From positions 83,959,062 to 84,023,061 of the forward strand of contig NW_022098076.1 in NCBI RefSeq assembly GCF_002288925.2: a stretch of DNA of 64,000 bases. The letters are read 5' to 3'. Below are positions 12,132 to 22,782 of this stretch, piece after piece (the stretch's first letter is position 1; each line of letters starts with the position of its first letter). Position numbers and translations under genes: made by a program. Below the pieces are notes generated by a model, which saw nothing but the letters and a program-made list of their open reading frames with translations, was not told where the DNA came from and made no database searches. Source of the DNA: Delphinapterus leucas. Lineage: Eukaryota; Chordata; Mammalia; Artiodactyla; Monodontidae.

Positions 12132-14640
12132 TTTGATATTCTCCACAGTGCCATCCCATTAAAGGCATCAGGTCATTTTTTGTAGAGAAATGCAGAGAAA
12201 ACTGCACCTCACACCTTCACCTCCAGCTTCTGTGGGCTACTTATGGTCTGTCAGTGTGTTGAGGGAGATTGCGTAGAGCCGAGCATCCAGACTAGGACCT
12301 CGACGTCCTGTCTCCGCTTTTCCTGTTTGCTCATTGCCTTCTTTCCCTTCTCATCTCTACTCCAACCTTCCAGGCTAAAGGTATCCATACACTTTGGGCA
12401 AGAAGACCAGTGGTTCCTATTACTGGTAGCTAGCTCTCCCCTGGCTGCTACAATGATTTCTTTCTTAAGGGTTCCAGAACACACTGGATCCTGTCTCAGT
12501 TTGAGGCTGCTTTAGTGCCACGGCACTAGGCATTTCCATTTGACTTTACAGTTTACAAAAGTTAAAGCAGCATACATTTTATCGAGTGCAGTCCTTTCAG
12601 ATCTGTTCTGCTTCGTCTCACTGGAAGGTGTGAGGTGATTGACACTCAGAGGTTTGGGTCGCCAAGGAAAGGGGGAGTCTGGCATACTTTCTGGGGAGTC
12701 TGGCATTGCTTTCATTGTCACCAGAAAGCAATGGGAGTTGACTCTGGAATCATCGCGTTCAGGATTCCCTGCAAATCAGCCAAAACAACCCAAAACCCAG
12801 TCGTTTTTAATTTTCAGCTCAGTGAGACTAAAGGGAAACAGTTTGCTTTTGGCTCGGGTGATGCTGAAATAAAACGCAGCTTAGCCCACCGAGGTTAAGG
12901 GAGAATAAAGTGTTTCGCATAGGTGTCTTCTGAAAGAAGAGACATCTGTATGGAACACCTGCTGTCTTCATTATAACTTTAAATAAGCTGCGTCTCTGGG
13001 GGTTAGAAGGGCCCTTCTTTTGGCACACTGTGCTGTAACAAAGATAAACTTTAAGCCCCAAGTAGTTTACCATTGTGTAGAGGATGCTTTTTGGCGAGAC
13101 ACATGGGGGTGAGGAGGGAAATGAGCCCCTGGCTTAGATAACTCAGGGCCAGCGAGGCCCGTTTTGAGCAGAGCTTTTGACACTATGACACTTGTCAGAT
13201 TGTGACAGTGTTTCCTTACCCCTTGGCAGCCCTAATTATTTGCTAATTATTATCATCTTAATGTTTTATACATCAGGGAAGCATGGAGACAGTGCTTCTT
13301 GCTAAGTGGGCATAGCTGTTTCCTGGACTTCCGGGTTTCTTTGTATGCTTTGAGGAAGGGATCCGAACAGTCACCGTGCAGGCCTGTGTTGATGGCTTGT
13401 GTCTCTTATGCTTTTGCTTATTATCAGAGGACCAGATGGTCTTGCACGTAGGCACAAGGGTGGGTAGAGGGAAAGAGCACCAAGGAATGCCTTTCTCGGA
13501 GAGCCTTTCAAACCAGTTGGCATTTGGGCAGTCTCCAGTCCAACCAAGAATGATTTCCATAAGCGGTAGCCGTGAAAACAACCTTGTGGCCCCAGAAGAT
13601 AATATTTAATCAGCGATGTGGTTCATCTTATTAGCCTGAGGGGGAAATAACTCACCACCAAATTCTACCATATAATAGATGGGATTGTTTGAAACCCATA
13701 TCAGAACATCTGCTGTTTTCTAACTGTGCAAACCTAATGCTTTGTCCCCCTAAAGCAGCAGCAGTTGTACAGCTGCTGTGTACCCTGTCTCTCTTAGACC
13801 TTGACACCAGACAAGGGGCCATCTTCAGAGTTAATGAGCAATTAGGATGTTCTTTCCTGTCAACTAACTGGCAGAATAATGAGATCAAATGAGCACTGTC
13901 CTTAAAAACACCCAGACTTGTGTTTTCTAAAAAGGGTGTCTTTCTCTGCTGCTTTAGTTACATGAATAGACAAACAACTATTTAACATGGGAATAAATTA
14001 AATATTGCACCTACAGCAAACAGAAGAGAGAGGTATACAGACAGGATACTATTTATTCTAAACTCAGAATTCACAGGTTTTCCTCTTGAGTGACTGTAAT
14101 GACGTCATAACATCTGCTATCACCTTAATTATCTTAAAGATTGGCAGGCAAGTATTTAGGGAGTGAGCATCCTTTCTCATATGAATGAATGTATCATATC
14201 TAAGTTTGGGGCAATCGAGGTATTGATCCTAAATTTGAATTAGTGGGCTCCAGACCATGCGCCATCTATCCCCAGCTGTTTTCCAGCCCCCAGGTAACAC
14301 TCAGCTAACTATAGATAGAATACTCCAATTCAATGGAAAGTTAGAAAAGACCATATTAAATGAAGGAGAGTGGACATTTATGAAAGCTACAGCTCACTGA
14401 CATCAAGGAGAATTAAATTTATTCAAGCAGTGACCTCACTTGATTTCTGAAAAAAGAATAACCATTGATGTGCAATGTGTTTCAGTAAATGAATGGTGGG
14501 TGCATCCAAGGCCTGTAAGACAATGAAAGGCCAAGCATACAGTTAACTAGCATTTGTAAGTAACTAGAGGAGGGGTTTCAGAGATTTTGGTAGTTCTCAA
14601 TCCTGGCTTCCTGTTACAGTCACCTGGGGAGCTTTTAAAA
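12132..14640. other. Intronic stretch, mostly unique
   Basis: No gene recognised. A short imperfect duplication (GGGGAGTCTGGCAT twice near 12673-12706) is visible. The stretch 13600-13900 is repeat-poor. Open frames here are short and unsupported. Confidence 0.45.
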
Positions 14641-14653
14641 ATGATCAGTGCCG

Positions 14654-14868
14654 GGGCTTCCCTGGTGGCGCAGTGGTTGAGAGTCCGCCTGCCATGCAGG
14701 GGACGCGGGTTCGTGCCCCGGTCCGGGAGGATCTCACATTACACGGAGCGGCTGGGCCCGTGAGCCATTGCCTCTGAGCCTGCGCGTCCGGAGCCTGTGC
14801 TCCGCAATGGGAGAGGCCACAACAGTGAGAGGCCCGCGTACCGCAAAAAAAAAAAAAAAAAAAAAAAA
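14654..14868 (+). mobile_element. CHR-type cetacean SINE, inserted beside the RPL35 pseudogene
   Basis: A full-length copy from GGGCTTCCCTGG to a long A-run. It is bounded by ATCAGTGCCG on the left (14644-14653) and on the right (14871-14880). The right copy directly abuts the 5' end of the RPL35 processed pseudogene, and a third, slightly different copy lies after that pseudogene (15337-15345). The SINE therefore landed exactly at the junction created by, or later used by, the pseudogene insertion. Confidence 0.95.
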
Positions 14869-14880
14869 TTATCAGTGCCG

Positions 14881-15334
14881 CTTTTTCCCTCCGAGAAGGC
14901 GGCGGAGGCTGACTCTACAGTCATGGCCAAGATTAAGCCTCGAGACCTTCGCGGCAAGAAGAAGGAGCTGCTGAAACAGCTGGAGGACCTGAAAGTGGAG
15001 CTGTCCTAGCTACGCGTGGCTAAAGTACCAGGCGGCGCGGCTTCCAAACTTTCCAAGATCCGAGTTGTTTGCAAATCCATCACCCGTGTACTCACCATCA
15101 TTAACCAGACTCAGAACCTCAGGAAATTCTTAGGGCAAAAAGTACAAGCCCCTGCATCTGTGGCCCAAGAAAACGCGTGCCACGCGCCGCCGGCTCAACA
15201 AACACGAAGAGAACATGAAGACCAAGAGTCAGCAGTGGAATGAGCGGCTGTACCTGCTCCGGAAGTACGCGGTCAAGGCCCGAGCATCCAGGTGTCAATA
15301 AAACAAACAAACTGGCAAAAAAAAAAAAAAAAAA
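14881..15334 (+). pseudogene. RPL35 (processed pseudogene): Processed pseudogene of ribosomal protein L35 (uL29)
   Basis: The frame from ATG at 14923 begins MAKIKPRDLRGKKKELLKQL, a near copy of ribosomal protein L35 of the large subunit. It starts with a pyrimidine-rich 5' end typical of ribosomal-protein mRNA, has no introns, and ends with AATAAA (15297-15302) and a poly(A) run (15317-15334), so it is a retrocopy. Lesions seen: loss of one Glu codon after the KKK run, a premature TAG at codon 29 (15007-15009) where Gln stands in the family, a 6-nt deletion near QTQ-NLRKF, a net 2-nt deletion about 15128-15135 that shifts the frame, and the normal stop changed to CGA (15281-15283). It cannot make functional L35. 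Confidence 0.95.
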
Positions 15335-15336
15335 TT

Positions 15337-15345
15337 GTCAGTGCC
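15337..15345. repeat. Target-site duplication, right copy, of the RPL35 retrocopy
   Basis: GTCAGTGCC follows the pseudogene poly(A) and corresponds to ATCAGTGCC at 14644-14652 and 14871-14879. Confidence 0.8.
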
Positions 15346-16107
15346 TTGGCCCCCAATAAATCAGAATATACAGCCGGTGAGGCAGGGGTGAGGGCAGGTG
15401 CACAAAGACGGCAGCGTGGGCCCAGGTATTCGGACTGCTTCATAAGTTCCCCTAGTGATTCTCACAGGGCTTTAGGTCTTTAGGTGGGGAGTTCCTTGAG
15501 GGCCACGGAGAGAGGTTCCCATTTCTCTCTGCGTCGCTCTTAAGAAGCTCTAGCAGAAGACAATGGGTACTTTTTTTTTAATTGAAGGTACAGATAGTAC
15601 CATCCATTTTAGTAGTTACCTAGATTTCTAAATTCTTTCTATGTAATTTTTAGAATATTTGGAAAACCCATATTGTGCCACGTATGAGCAAGGTAGCCAT
15701 CTCTTTTCCCCCCAAATGAAGATAAACAAAACCCAGGTTCTCTGCCTTCAGGGAACTTAGTCAAGTGGAAGAGAGAGTGAGGAAAGGTGGAGGGAGGGAA
15801 CTAGGAAGGCATCAACAAAAATAGCTATTATCTGGGTGAAACTGTTGCTAATCAAAGAGGAGGGTGACTGATGGTTGGGAATATTTAGGAATGGGATGGA
15901 TGGATGGAAAGAAGGAAGGAAAAGCTGTGGATGGTTTCCTAATATGTTTCGATGACAAGAAAAGAAACCATTAAGACCGACTTATTTCACATACGAATTC
16001 TTATGGGAAATCATGCTATTAAGAAATCGTAAACTAGCATGTTTGTTTTTTGTCTGTTCTGTTCTCTAGGCTTGTCTTCACTGATGAGGAATGTTAACAT
16101 AAACATA

Positions 16108-16120
16108 AAGCAGTGAGTTT
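16108..16120. repeat. Target-site duplication, left copy, of the CHR SINE at 16121
   Basis: AAGCAGTGAGTTT is repeated perfectly at 16325-16337 after the SINE. Confidence 0.95.
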
Positions 16121-16324
16121 TTTTGTTTTTTTGCGGTACGCGGGCCTCTCACTGTTGTGGCCTCTCCCGTTGCGGAGCACAGGCTCCGGACGCGCAGGCT
16201 CAGCGGCCATGGCTCACGGGCCCAGCCGCTCCGCGGCACGTGGGATCCTCCCGGACCGGGGCACGAACCCGTGTCCCCTGCATCGGCAGGCGGACTCTTA
16301 ACCACTGCGCCACCAGGGAAGCCC
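16121..16324 (-). mobile_element. CHR-type cetacean SINE
   Basis: Reverse-oriented full copy with an interrupted T-run (poly(A) tail on the minus strand) and a perfect 13-bp target-site duplication. The perfect duplication and close match to the family suggest a comparatively recent insertion. Confidence 0.95.
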
Positions 16325-16337
16325 AAGCAGTGAGTTT

Positions 16338-18290
16338 TAATGATTATTGCTCATAGTGTGCTTTCTTTTTTAATTATTTTGCCTTTTAACATGTTTCTTA
16401 TTACAGAGGAATGAGATTCTTTTTCAGGCCTTCTAGTGGTTAGGAAGTTTGCAATTCACGAAAGCACCAATTACAGACGATTATAACCTGACAGCACAAC
16501 TGCCATTTGAGGAGAGCTCAGTTGACACTTTCAGCAACTGTGCAAAAAACCTTAGCCTAAGAGCCCTGTGGCGGCGGTTTGGGCTTATAAGAATTACACA
16601 GAGTTCTTGTTAATATAGTTATTCTTAGATTATAACTCTGTAAGAGCCTTAGAAACGGCCTGGTCCTAACCACCTTGGCACACTGCACCCTAGAAAGAGA
16701 GGGTGTCGGCTAGAGCCACACGGCTTAACCGTCCCTTAGCTAGTGCTGGAATCTGCATCATCGTACTCCCCATTCAGAGCTGTTTTTACCATATCCCCCA
16801 AGTTCATTTTTAAGCATAATATGCAATCAAAAAAATAAACGGGGTTATTCGAAGAGTAATAATGCACATTCTGACCATTACTACTCCATATCCCCCACTA
16901 CCTGTCAGGAAGATCCTCTGGTACCTGCATTTGCTTCGAGAACTATCTAGTGAGCAACTAGAGTAGAGGGGGGAAGCTCTACCCTTTAAGTTTTAAGGGG
17001 TTCCAGGGAGCAGCTGGGAGCAGCTTGCTGTCTAACATGACATTGGGAACTCTAGCAGATTTACCAGTGTCTTGCATTTAACCGAGCTTTCTTGTGAATG
17101 GATCCAGAACATCCTACAACTAGGTTTTCTTTTTATGCACTGATTATTTGATGCTATGGAGTTTTGGCCAGATTGATCTTTAAGGTATCACATAATTTTT
17201 AAGACAAAATTAGGAGTCATCAACTTACATTTTATTAGTCTAGTTTTATAACATTTGTACAGAAATGGGTTTTTAATTGAAATCGAGTTTAGCATCGACA
17301 TCTTGCTGCATGCAGAAGCATTAGCTTTTGGAATTGGGAGGGACCCTAGGAGATGCTTCTCATTCATTCCCCAAATGCTCCCTGCAGCCTCCATGAGTCG
17401 GGCCATCTCCACACTGTCAGAAATGTGTGTCTCTGGAAGACAAAGCAGAAAACGAGAATAATTCTCTCTTTTGTGGACCGTTGCCAAGTTGGTACTTAAC
17501 AGGATTAAAAAACTGATTAACCGGCCTTAATTTAAAATTGTCTTACAGTAGTTATTTTATGGTAGTTATCAGGTAAAGTTTACCTAGCCAGCCGGAACAA
17601 GCTTTGCCTATCAAGAATCTGATGACTGTGTTTTTAAATATATATAAAGGTGGGGGGAAGGAAAAAAAGTAGGAAGAGCTTAGAGTCTGTTTCCCCCGCA
17701 GTCTGTGATGAAGCCCTTTGCAGCCTGGCTTTCACGCCTTGACACAGTGTGGGCTTCGCAGCCATTCAGGCCCCAGTTGGAATCCCAGCTGTCTTTCCTT
17801 CACCAGTGAACAAGGTAATTAGGGGATTTATGGGGATTCTGTGGCTGGGGAGTTAAACCCTCCTCTTGGGGCTGTGGTGACGGCCGGTTGAGACAGGGGA
17901 TGAGGGCACCCTTCCCAGAGAAGGCCCTCAATAGATCCTCTTCATTTCCCTTTCTCCTCTTTCACATGTGCTCTCTCCACTCATCTTAGGTCACTTACTA
18001 AAATTTTTCTTTTGGCATTTATTTCCATGTCTCAGAGATTCCTCCAAAAAGATAATAATGGTAATGAATGCTTAAGCACTAATATTTAGCAAGCCTCTTT
18101 TATGTACCAGGCACAGCAAGTGCCTTTCATGCATTTTTTAAAATTTACTTTTTACAAGGACTCATGAGGCAGGGCACAATTGAAGCTTAAAAATTAAATG
18201 TAACAGGCCTGGATTCATACCTCGACTCTATCTGACTCCAAAGCACTGCGTCCTGCTCCAAGGATCTCGTTCTTGGAGCTCGAAATTCCG
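16338..18290. other. Intronic stretch, mostly unique
   Basis: No gene recognised. Repeat-poor, moderately AT-rich. 16420-16620 has the look of slowly evolving non-coding sequence, but this cannot be judged without alignment. Confidence 0.4.
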
Positions 18291-18299
18291 TTTCTGCTG

Positions 18300-18510
18300 C
18301 CATCCCAGGTGATGACTATGAAAACAGTAACAGCCAGCACGTAGCTTGTGCTGGGCACCGCTCTAAGCCCTTTATATATGTTGACATTTAAGGCTCACCA
18401 CAGCCCTCTACAAGTTCTGTTGCTGTCCCCATTTTTCAGATGAGCAAACCAAGGCACAGAGAGGCTTAGTAACTTGTCCACTTACCCAAGGTCACACAGA
18501 GTTAAAACTG
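18300..18510 (-). mobile_element. MIR SINE, well preserved
   Basis: Reverse MIR from 'GTGCTGGGCACCGCTCTAAG' through 'CCCATTTTTCAGATGAGCAA' to 'AAGGTCACACAG'. It is one of the clearest MIR copies in the window. Confidence 0.8.
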
Positions 18511-19501
18511 GGTCTCAAACTCTAGTTTTTAATCCCCCAGCTGTCCTTCCCGTTTCACTTAAGCAGTTCTCAAAACTTGTTTTACACTAGATCTCAGACT
18601 AATCAAAGATGAGACAGGACCTCTCTCTTGCTCAACTTAACCATCCCTGCTACTCTACTTTTCCAGTAACTTGCAGAATTTTTTCCTTATTCTTGCTACA
18701 GTCCTTCTGAAGTAGTGATACATTGAGTATTTCGTCCAAACGCTAAACCAAGAATAACGCCTAAGCAAGGGAGAACAAATTCATTAACTAGGAATCCATT
18801 TACAGTCAATCCCCAGGGCTCATTGTGCAGTCAGTGCTTCTGCATCATTTAGAGTTGCTAATAAATGAAGGTCTTTGCATCTTTCCAAGTGTCTTCATAT
18901 TTACCAGTCTCGTACTTTACCATAGGAAGTGGCTTCAACAAGCATATTCATGTGTTGACAGTTCTAATTAATACAAGTAATTAGTCCTGACAGTAGAACT
19001 GTGAAAAGAAGACCCATTCATAAATTTGCTAATTATGTCACTCTGCTCAGAATTTAATCGCAGTCTAGTCTTTAATCATTTCTGTATATGGGCAAAAGGC
19101 CAGCTCACTAAATTCTTCAGACTTTCACATTTACTTCTGATAAAGGAATTTTATCAAAGTTAATTTATCTTTGGAACTTAATATTCCAGTATGCAGGAAT
19201 TGGTGAAGAACAGAGCTCCTTCTGGAGAGAAATAAACAGGAGAATGGGAAAAACCAGGCAAGGAAGGAAGGAGGTAGGAAGAAGTCATCGAGGGCATCCA
19301 TATGCTTTCTTACATATCTAAGTCTACAAGGTTTTGTGCACTAATATATTGATGTTTTTCTAAAAACTAAGGTAGTTTTATTTAGGCTGTTGGTATATTT
19401 GTGGTACAGAAAATTTGAAGACAGTTTGTTACTTGGATCCCAAGTTGAGCCCTCCTCTCTCTGATGTAAATAGTGTACATTTGCAGGCATGTTTGTTCTG
19501 G

Positions 19502-19715
19502 AGCAGGGTTTTTCAACCTGAGCACTATTGACATTTGGGGCTGAATAATTCCTTGTTGGGGTGGAGCTGTCCTGTGCATTGTGGGATGTTGAATAGCATC
19601 CGGCCTCTACCCACCAGATGCTCGTGCACCCTTCCTCCCAGTTGTGATGGCCAAAAGTATCTACAGACATTGCCAGTTCTCCCTTAGGGGGCAAAATCTG
19701 TTGAGAACCACCACA
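19502..19715. mobile_element. MER20-like hAT-Charlie DNA transposon
   Basis: The element runs from CAGGGTTTTTCAACCTGAGC to TTGAGAACCACC, with the family's internal text (GACATTTGGGGCTGAATAAT, GCATTGTGGGATGTTGAATA). Length (about 214 bp) and terminal sequences fit a nearly complete MER20. Non-autonomous and inactive. Confidence 0.75.
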
Positions 19716-20539
19716 CCAGAGGGTAGGTTTAGATGATAAAGAATCAGGTAAACTTGTGTATAGGACACTTACATAGAATCAGTTATAGCAAAATCAATAA
19801 AATCAAGCACATCACTTGGAAGTGATTTAGTGGCAGGAAATCCAGATTTGGAATGATATTCCTTGAATTTCAGTACCTCCTTCTTACCTTTTCAATGTAA
19901 AGGTCCCTCTGGTTCTCTTTGATAGCAAGTAGGGTGGCACTTGGTACCCTGGTAGTAGAGGGGTTGTATCTAAAACTCCTTTGCTTCTTGTGTTAAATAC
20001 ACTGGGCTCTTAGCTTTCATGGACTTAGTATGTAGTGTTTCGACCACTTTTAGGTGACCTTAAAGTTCTGGGTACTCAGCTGCAGGTGTTCTTTGTTCCC
20101 CTTTCCAGTCCATTAATTCCTTCCCTTCTTGTCTTACTTGCCTCCATCCAGTGCTTAGATTTCCAGTCCTTTGTTTCAGTTACTCTCTTACAGATACCTT
20201 CCGTGCCCTTGTTGCTCAGTCCTTCGTCCACCTATATGGAAAAATTCCACAGACTTAGGTGAGCCCAGCCACTAGGCTTCTCGGACCCTGCACCTGGCAG
20301 CTGAGCCCAAGTGGAGACTGTGCCCCAACAGAGTAAACTGAGTCTATTATAAATGATATCAACATCTCACCTGTCCTCGACTTCCCCCCAAAAATAGAAT
20401 CCACCTGTAGGTAATGCCCTCAGCGTCCCATGATGAAAACTACAAACTTACCTGTATCCACCCCCATACTGAACTTGTCCCTCCTAATAGCTGGGCAGGG
20501 AAGTCTCTTTCCTCTTACCGAAAGCTAATCCTTTCCCTG

Positions 20540-21170
20540 CCCTAACTTCTCAGGAAAAGCTCTTGTTACTGATTATCCCCCTCTCCCTCTGTCTTCAGCT
20601 TCTGAGTGTTTACCAGATCCTTCCTGTCAATATTGAAACCTACTCGAGTCTCTTTCCACACTCATCCCCAAAGAGAGAGAGACCAACAGCACAACTGCCT
20701 TTCATTCACCACCTTTCCTTTCCACTTACGGTCTGCAGAGTCTCCACTTCTTCAGTCGTGGTGCTGCCCCCCTTTACTCTCATGAAACCGTTCTAGCCAA
20801 GTTCCCCAGCGGCCTCAATGTTGCTAAGGCCCGGAGACACTTCTCTTCCCCAGGTTTACTTAACATAACTATCCACTCCTTGAAACCCTCCTTTTTTCTA
20901 CCCTCCTGGCTTTCCCACTACTGCTCTGACCTCTTTCCTTGGTCTCCTTTGCAGGCTCACCCGCCTCTACTCTACCTTGGAATATCAGTTTTCCTAATGA
21001 CTTCATTCTTGGACCTCTTTTCTTAAGGCTTTAGTTACGATTTATACTTCAAATTTATCTTCCCAGCCCAGATCTCTTTCTGAAATTATATCAATATATA
21101 AATGAACGCAAGGACATCTCAAATGCAGCATGTACTTACCTTTTCCACCTCCCCAACTTGTTCCTCGTCA
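20540..21170 (+). mobile_element. L2 LINE fragment, forward orientation
   Basis: The CT-rich text with TTCTTGGACCTCTTTTCTTA (about 21006) and CCCAGCCCAGATCTC (about 21061) follows the L2 ORF2 endonuclease/RT spacer text. Frameshifted and diverged. Confidence 0.55.
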
Positions 21171-21239
21171 GGTGTTACCTCCTGGGTGTTGTCAGTAACC
21201 AGGTGATCTTGATGCTAAGTCAAAACATGTCTCAAATCC

Positions 21240-22450
21240 ACATCCGCTAGTCTGGGCCACTGTTATGACTGGACAGTGGGAGGTGAGGACAGAGAGGTTT
21301 AAGAGCCAGATCACACAGGGCCTTTTAGGCCGGCAGAAGGACTTTGGTTTTTCTCTAAGTGAGATGGGAGCCTTTAGAGGGTTTTGAGCACAGAGTATCA
21401 TAATTTAACTTAATTTCTTAAAGGCTCACTGGGGCTACTGTATTGAGACTAGTCTGTGGGGCAGCATAGTGGGGTGAATGCTGACCCCCAAAAGAGCTGT
21501 GCCCCCAGAGCCTTAGAATGCAACTGTATTTGGAGTAAGAGTCTTTGCAGATGTAATGAAAATGACACTGGCAAGGTGAGATCATCCTGATGAGGGTAGG
21601 CCCTAAACCCAGTGATGGGTGTGCTGATGAGGGAGGGCAAAGGAGAAGATAGACACAGAGGGATAGGCCATGGGAAGACAGAGGCAGAGGGTAGCAGCAG
21701 GAGGACCAGTTAGGAGCCTGTTGCAGTAACCCAGGCAAGGGAGGACCACAGCCCCCACCCGGACGGCAGCCGTGGAGGAGGTGCATGGCGGTTAGCTTCT
21801 GGGTACATTTCAGAGGTAGAGCAGAAGGATTCTTTGACAGAATGGTGGGGATTGTGAGAGAAGGAGAAGTGAAGGGGGAATAAAGTTTGGGGCTGAGGGC
21901 ACTGGAAAGTTGGAGTTTCCACTAACCTGAACATGCAGGTAGAGCAGGTTTGCAGGGAAAAAAATGGAGTTCAGTCTTGGACCTGGAGAGAGTGACAAGT
22001 TTATGAGAGTTCCATGTGGGGATGGAGTAGGTAGTTCTGTATGAGAGCAGATGACAGGTATGGTCTGGAAATAAAAATCTGGTAGTCATCAGCATGATAT
22101 AAATGGTATTTAAATTAATGAAAGTGGGTGGAATCGCCAAGTGAGTAAAGATGGAGAAGAGGGTCAAAGCCTGAGCACTGGGGTCTCCAGCATAGAGAGG
22201 TCAGAGAGAAAAAGAGGTACCAGCAAAGGAGAGGGAGAAGAAGGAACCAGTGAAGCAGAGTGGAAAACCGGAGAAAGAGAGAGCAGGTGGTCCTAGAAGA
22301 CAAGAATCTTTTTCTAGGAGGAAAGAGTGTCCATCTGTGCCAAATGCCCCAGTGGTCCCAGGCAGATGAGGACTTGAGAAATGATCCGTGGATTTAGCAA
22401 CACGGAGGTTAGCAATAGCCTTGCCAGGAGCTGTTTCAGGAAGTGAACAG
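21240..22450 (-). mobile_element. L2 LINE fragment, reverse orientation, interrupted
   Basis: Text such as GGGCCTTTTAGGCC, GAGATGGGAGCCTTTAGAGG (about 21361-21380) and GACCAGTTAGGAGCCTGTTG (about 21703-21722) is reverse L2. About 21445-21700 is another old repeat interrupting it. Together with the forward L2 just before it, this forms an inverted L2 pair. Confidence 0.6.
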
Positions 22451-22583
22451 TTGATGGTGCAATATAGACCCTACTTTTGTCCTTTGTTCCACCAGAGTTA
22501 AAACAGAGGCCCTGAGCTTCTAAAGGCTTTGAGCTTCTTAATCCCCACCCCCACCCCTGTGAAAGAATAAAAAGAAGGATTCT

Positions 22584-22773
22584 GGGCTTCCCTGGTGGCG
22601 CAGTGGTTAAGAGTCTGCCTGCCAATGCAGGGGATACATGTTCGTGCCCCGGTCCGGGAAGATCCCACGTGCCGCGGAGCGGCTGGGCCCGTGAGCCATG
22701 GCCGCTGAGCCTGCGCGTCCGGAGCCTGTGCTCCGCAACGGGAGAGGCCCGCGTACCGCAAAAAAAAAAAAAA
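22584..22773 (+). mobile_element. CHR-type cetacean SINE with internal 3' deletion
   Basis: Full 5' part, A-run and a clean 9-bp duplication (AAGGATTCT at 22575-22583 and 22774-22782). Compared with the other copies it lacks the 16-base block between the two GAGAGGCC words near the 3' end, reading GAGAGGCCCGCG directly. This fits a deletion between short direct repeats or slippage during reverse transcription. Confidence 0.95.
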
Positions 22774-22782
22774 AAGGATTCT

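Noticed and set aside
11853..12185. Recurring frames of 60-115 codons sharing the same peptide text at a dozen sites
   Set aside because: They are translations of the CHR SINE, which is stop-poor and GC-rich in several frames; not a gene family.
14923..15243. Possible functional RPL35 copy
   Set aside because: Premature stop at codon 29, a frameshift and a lost normal stop, plus no introns and a poly(A) tail: a dead processed copy.
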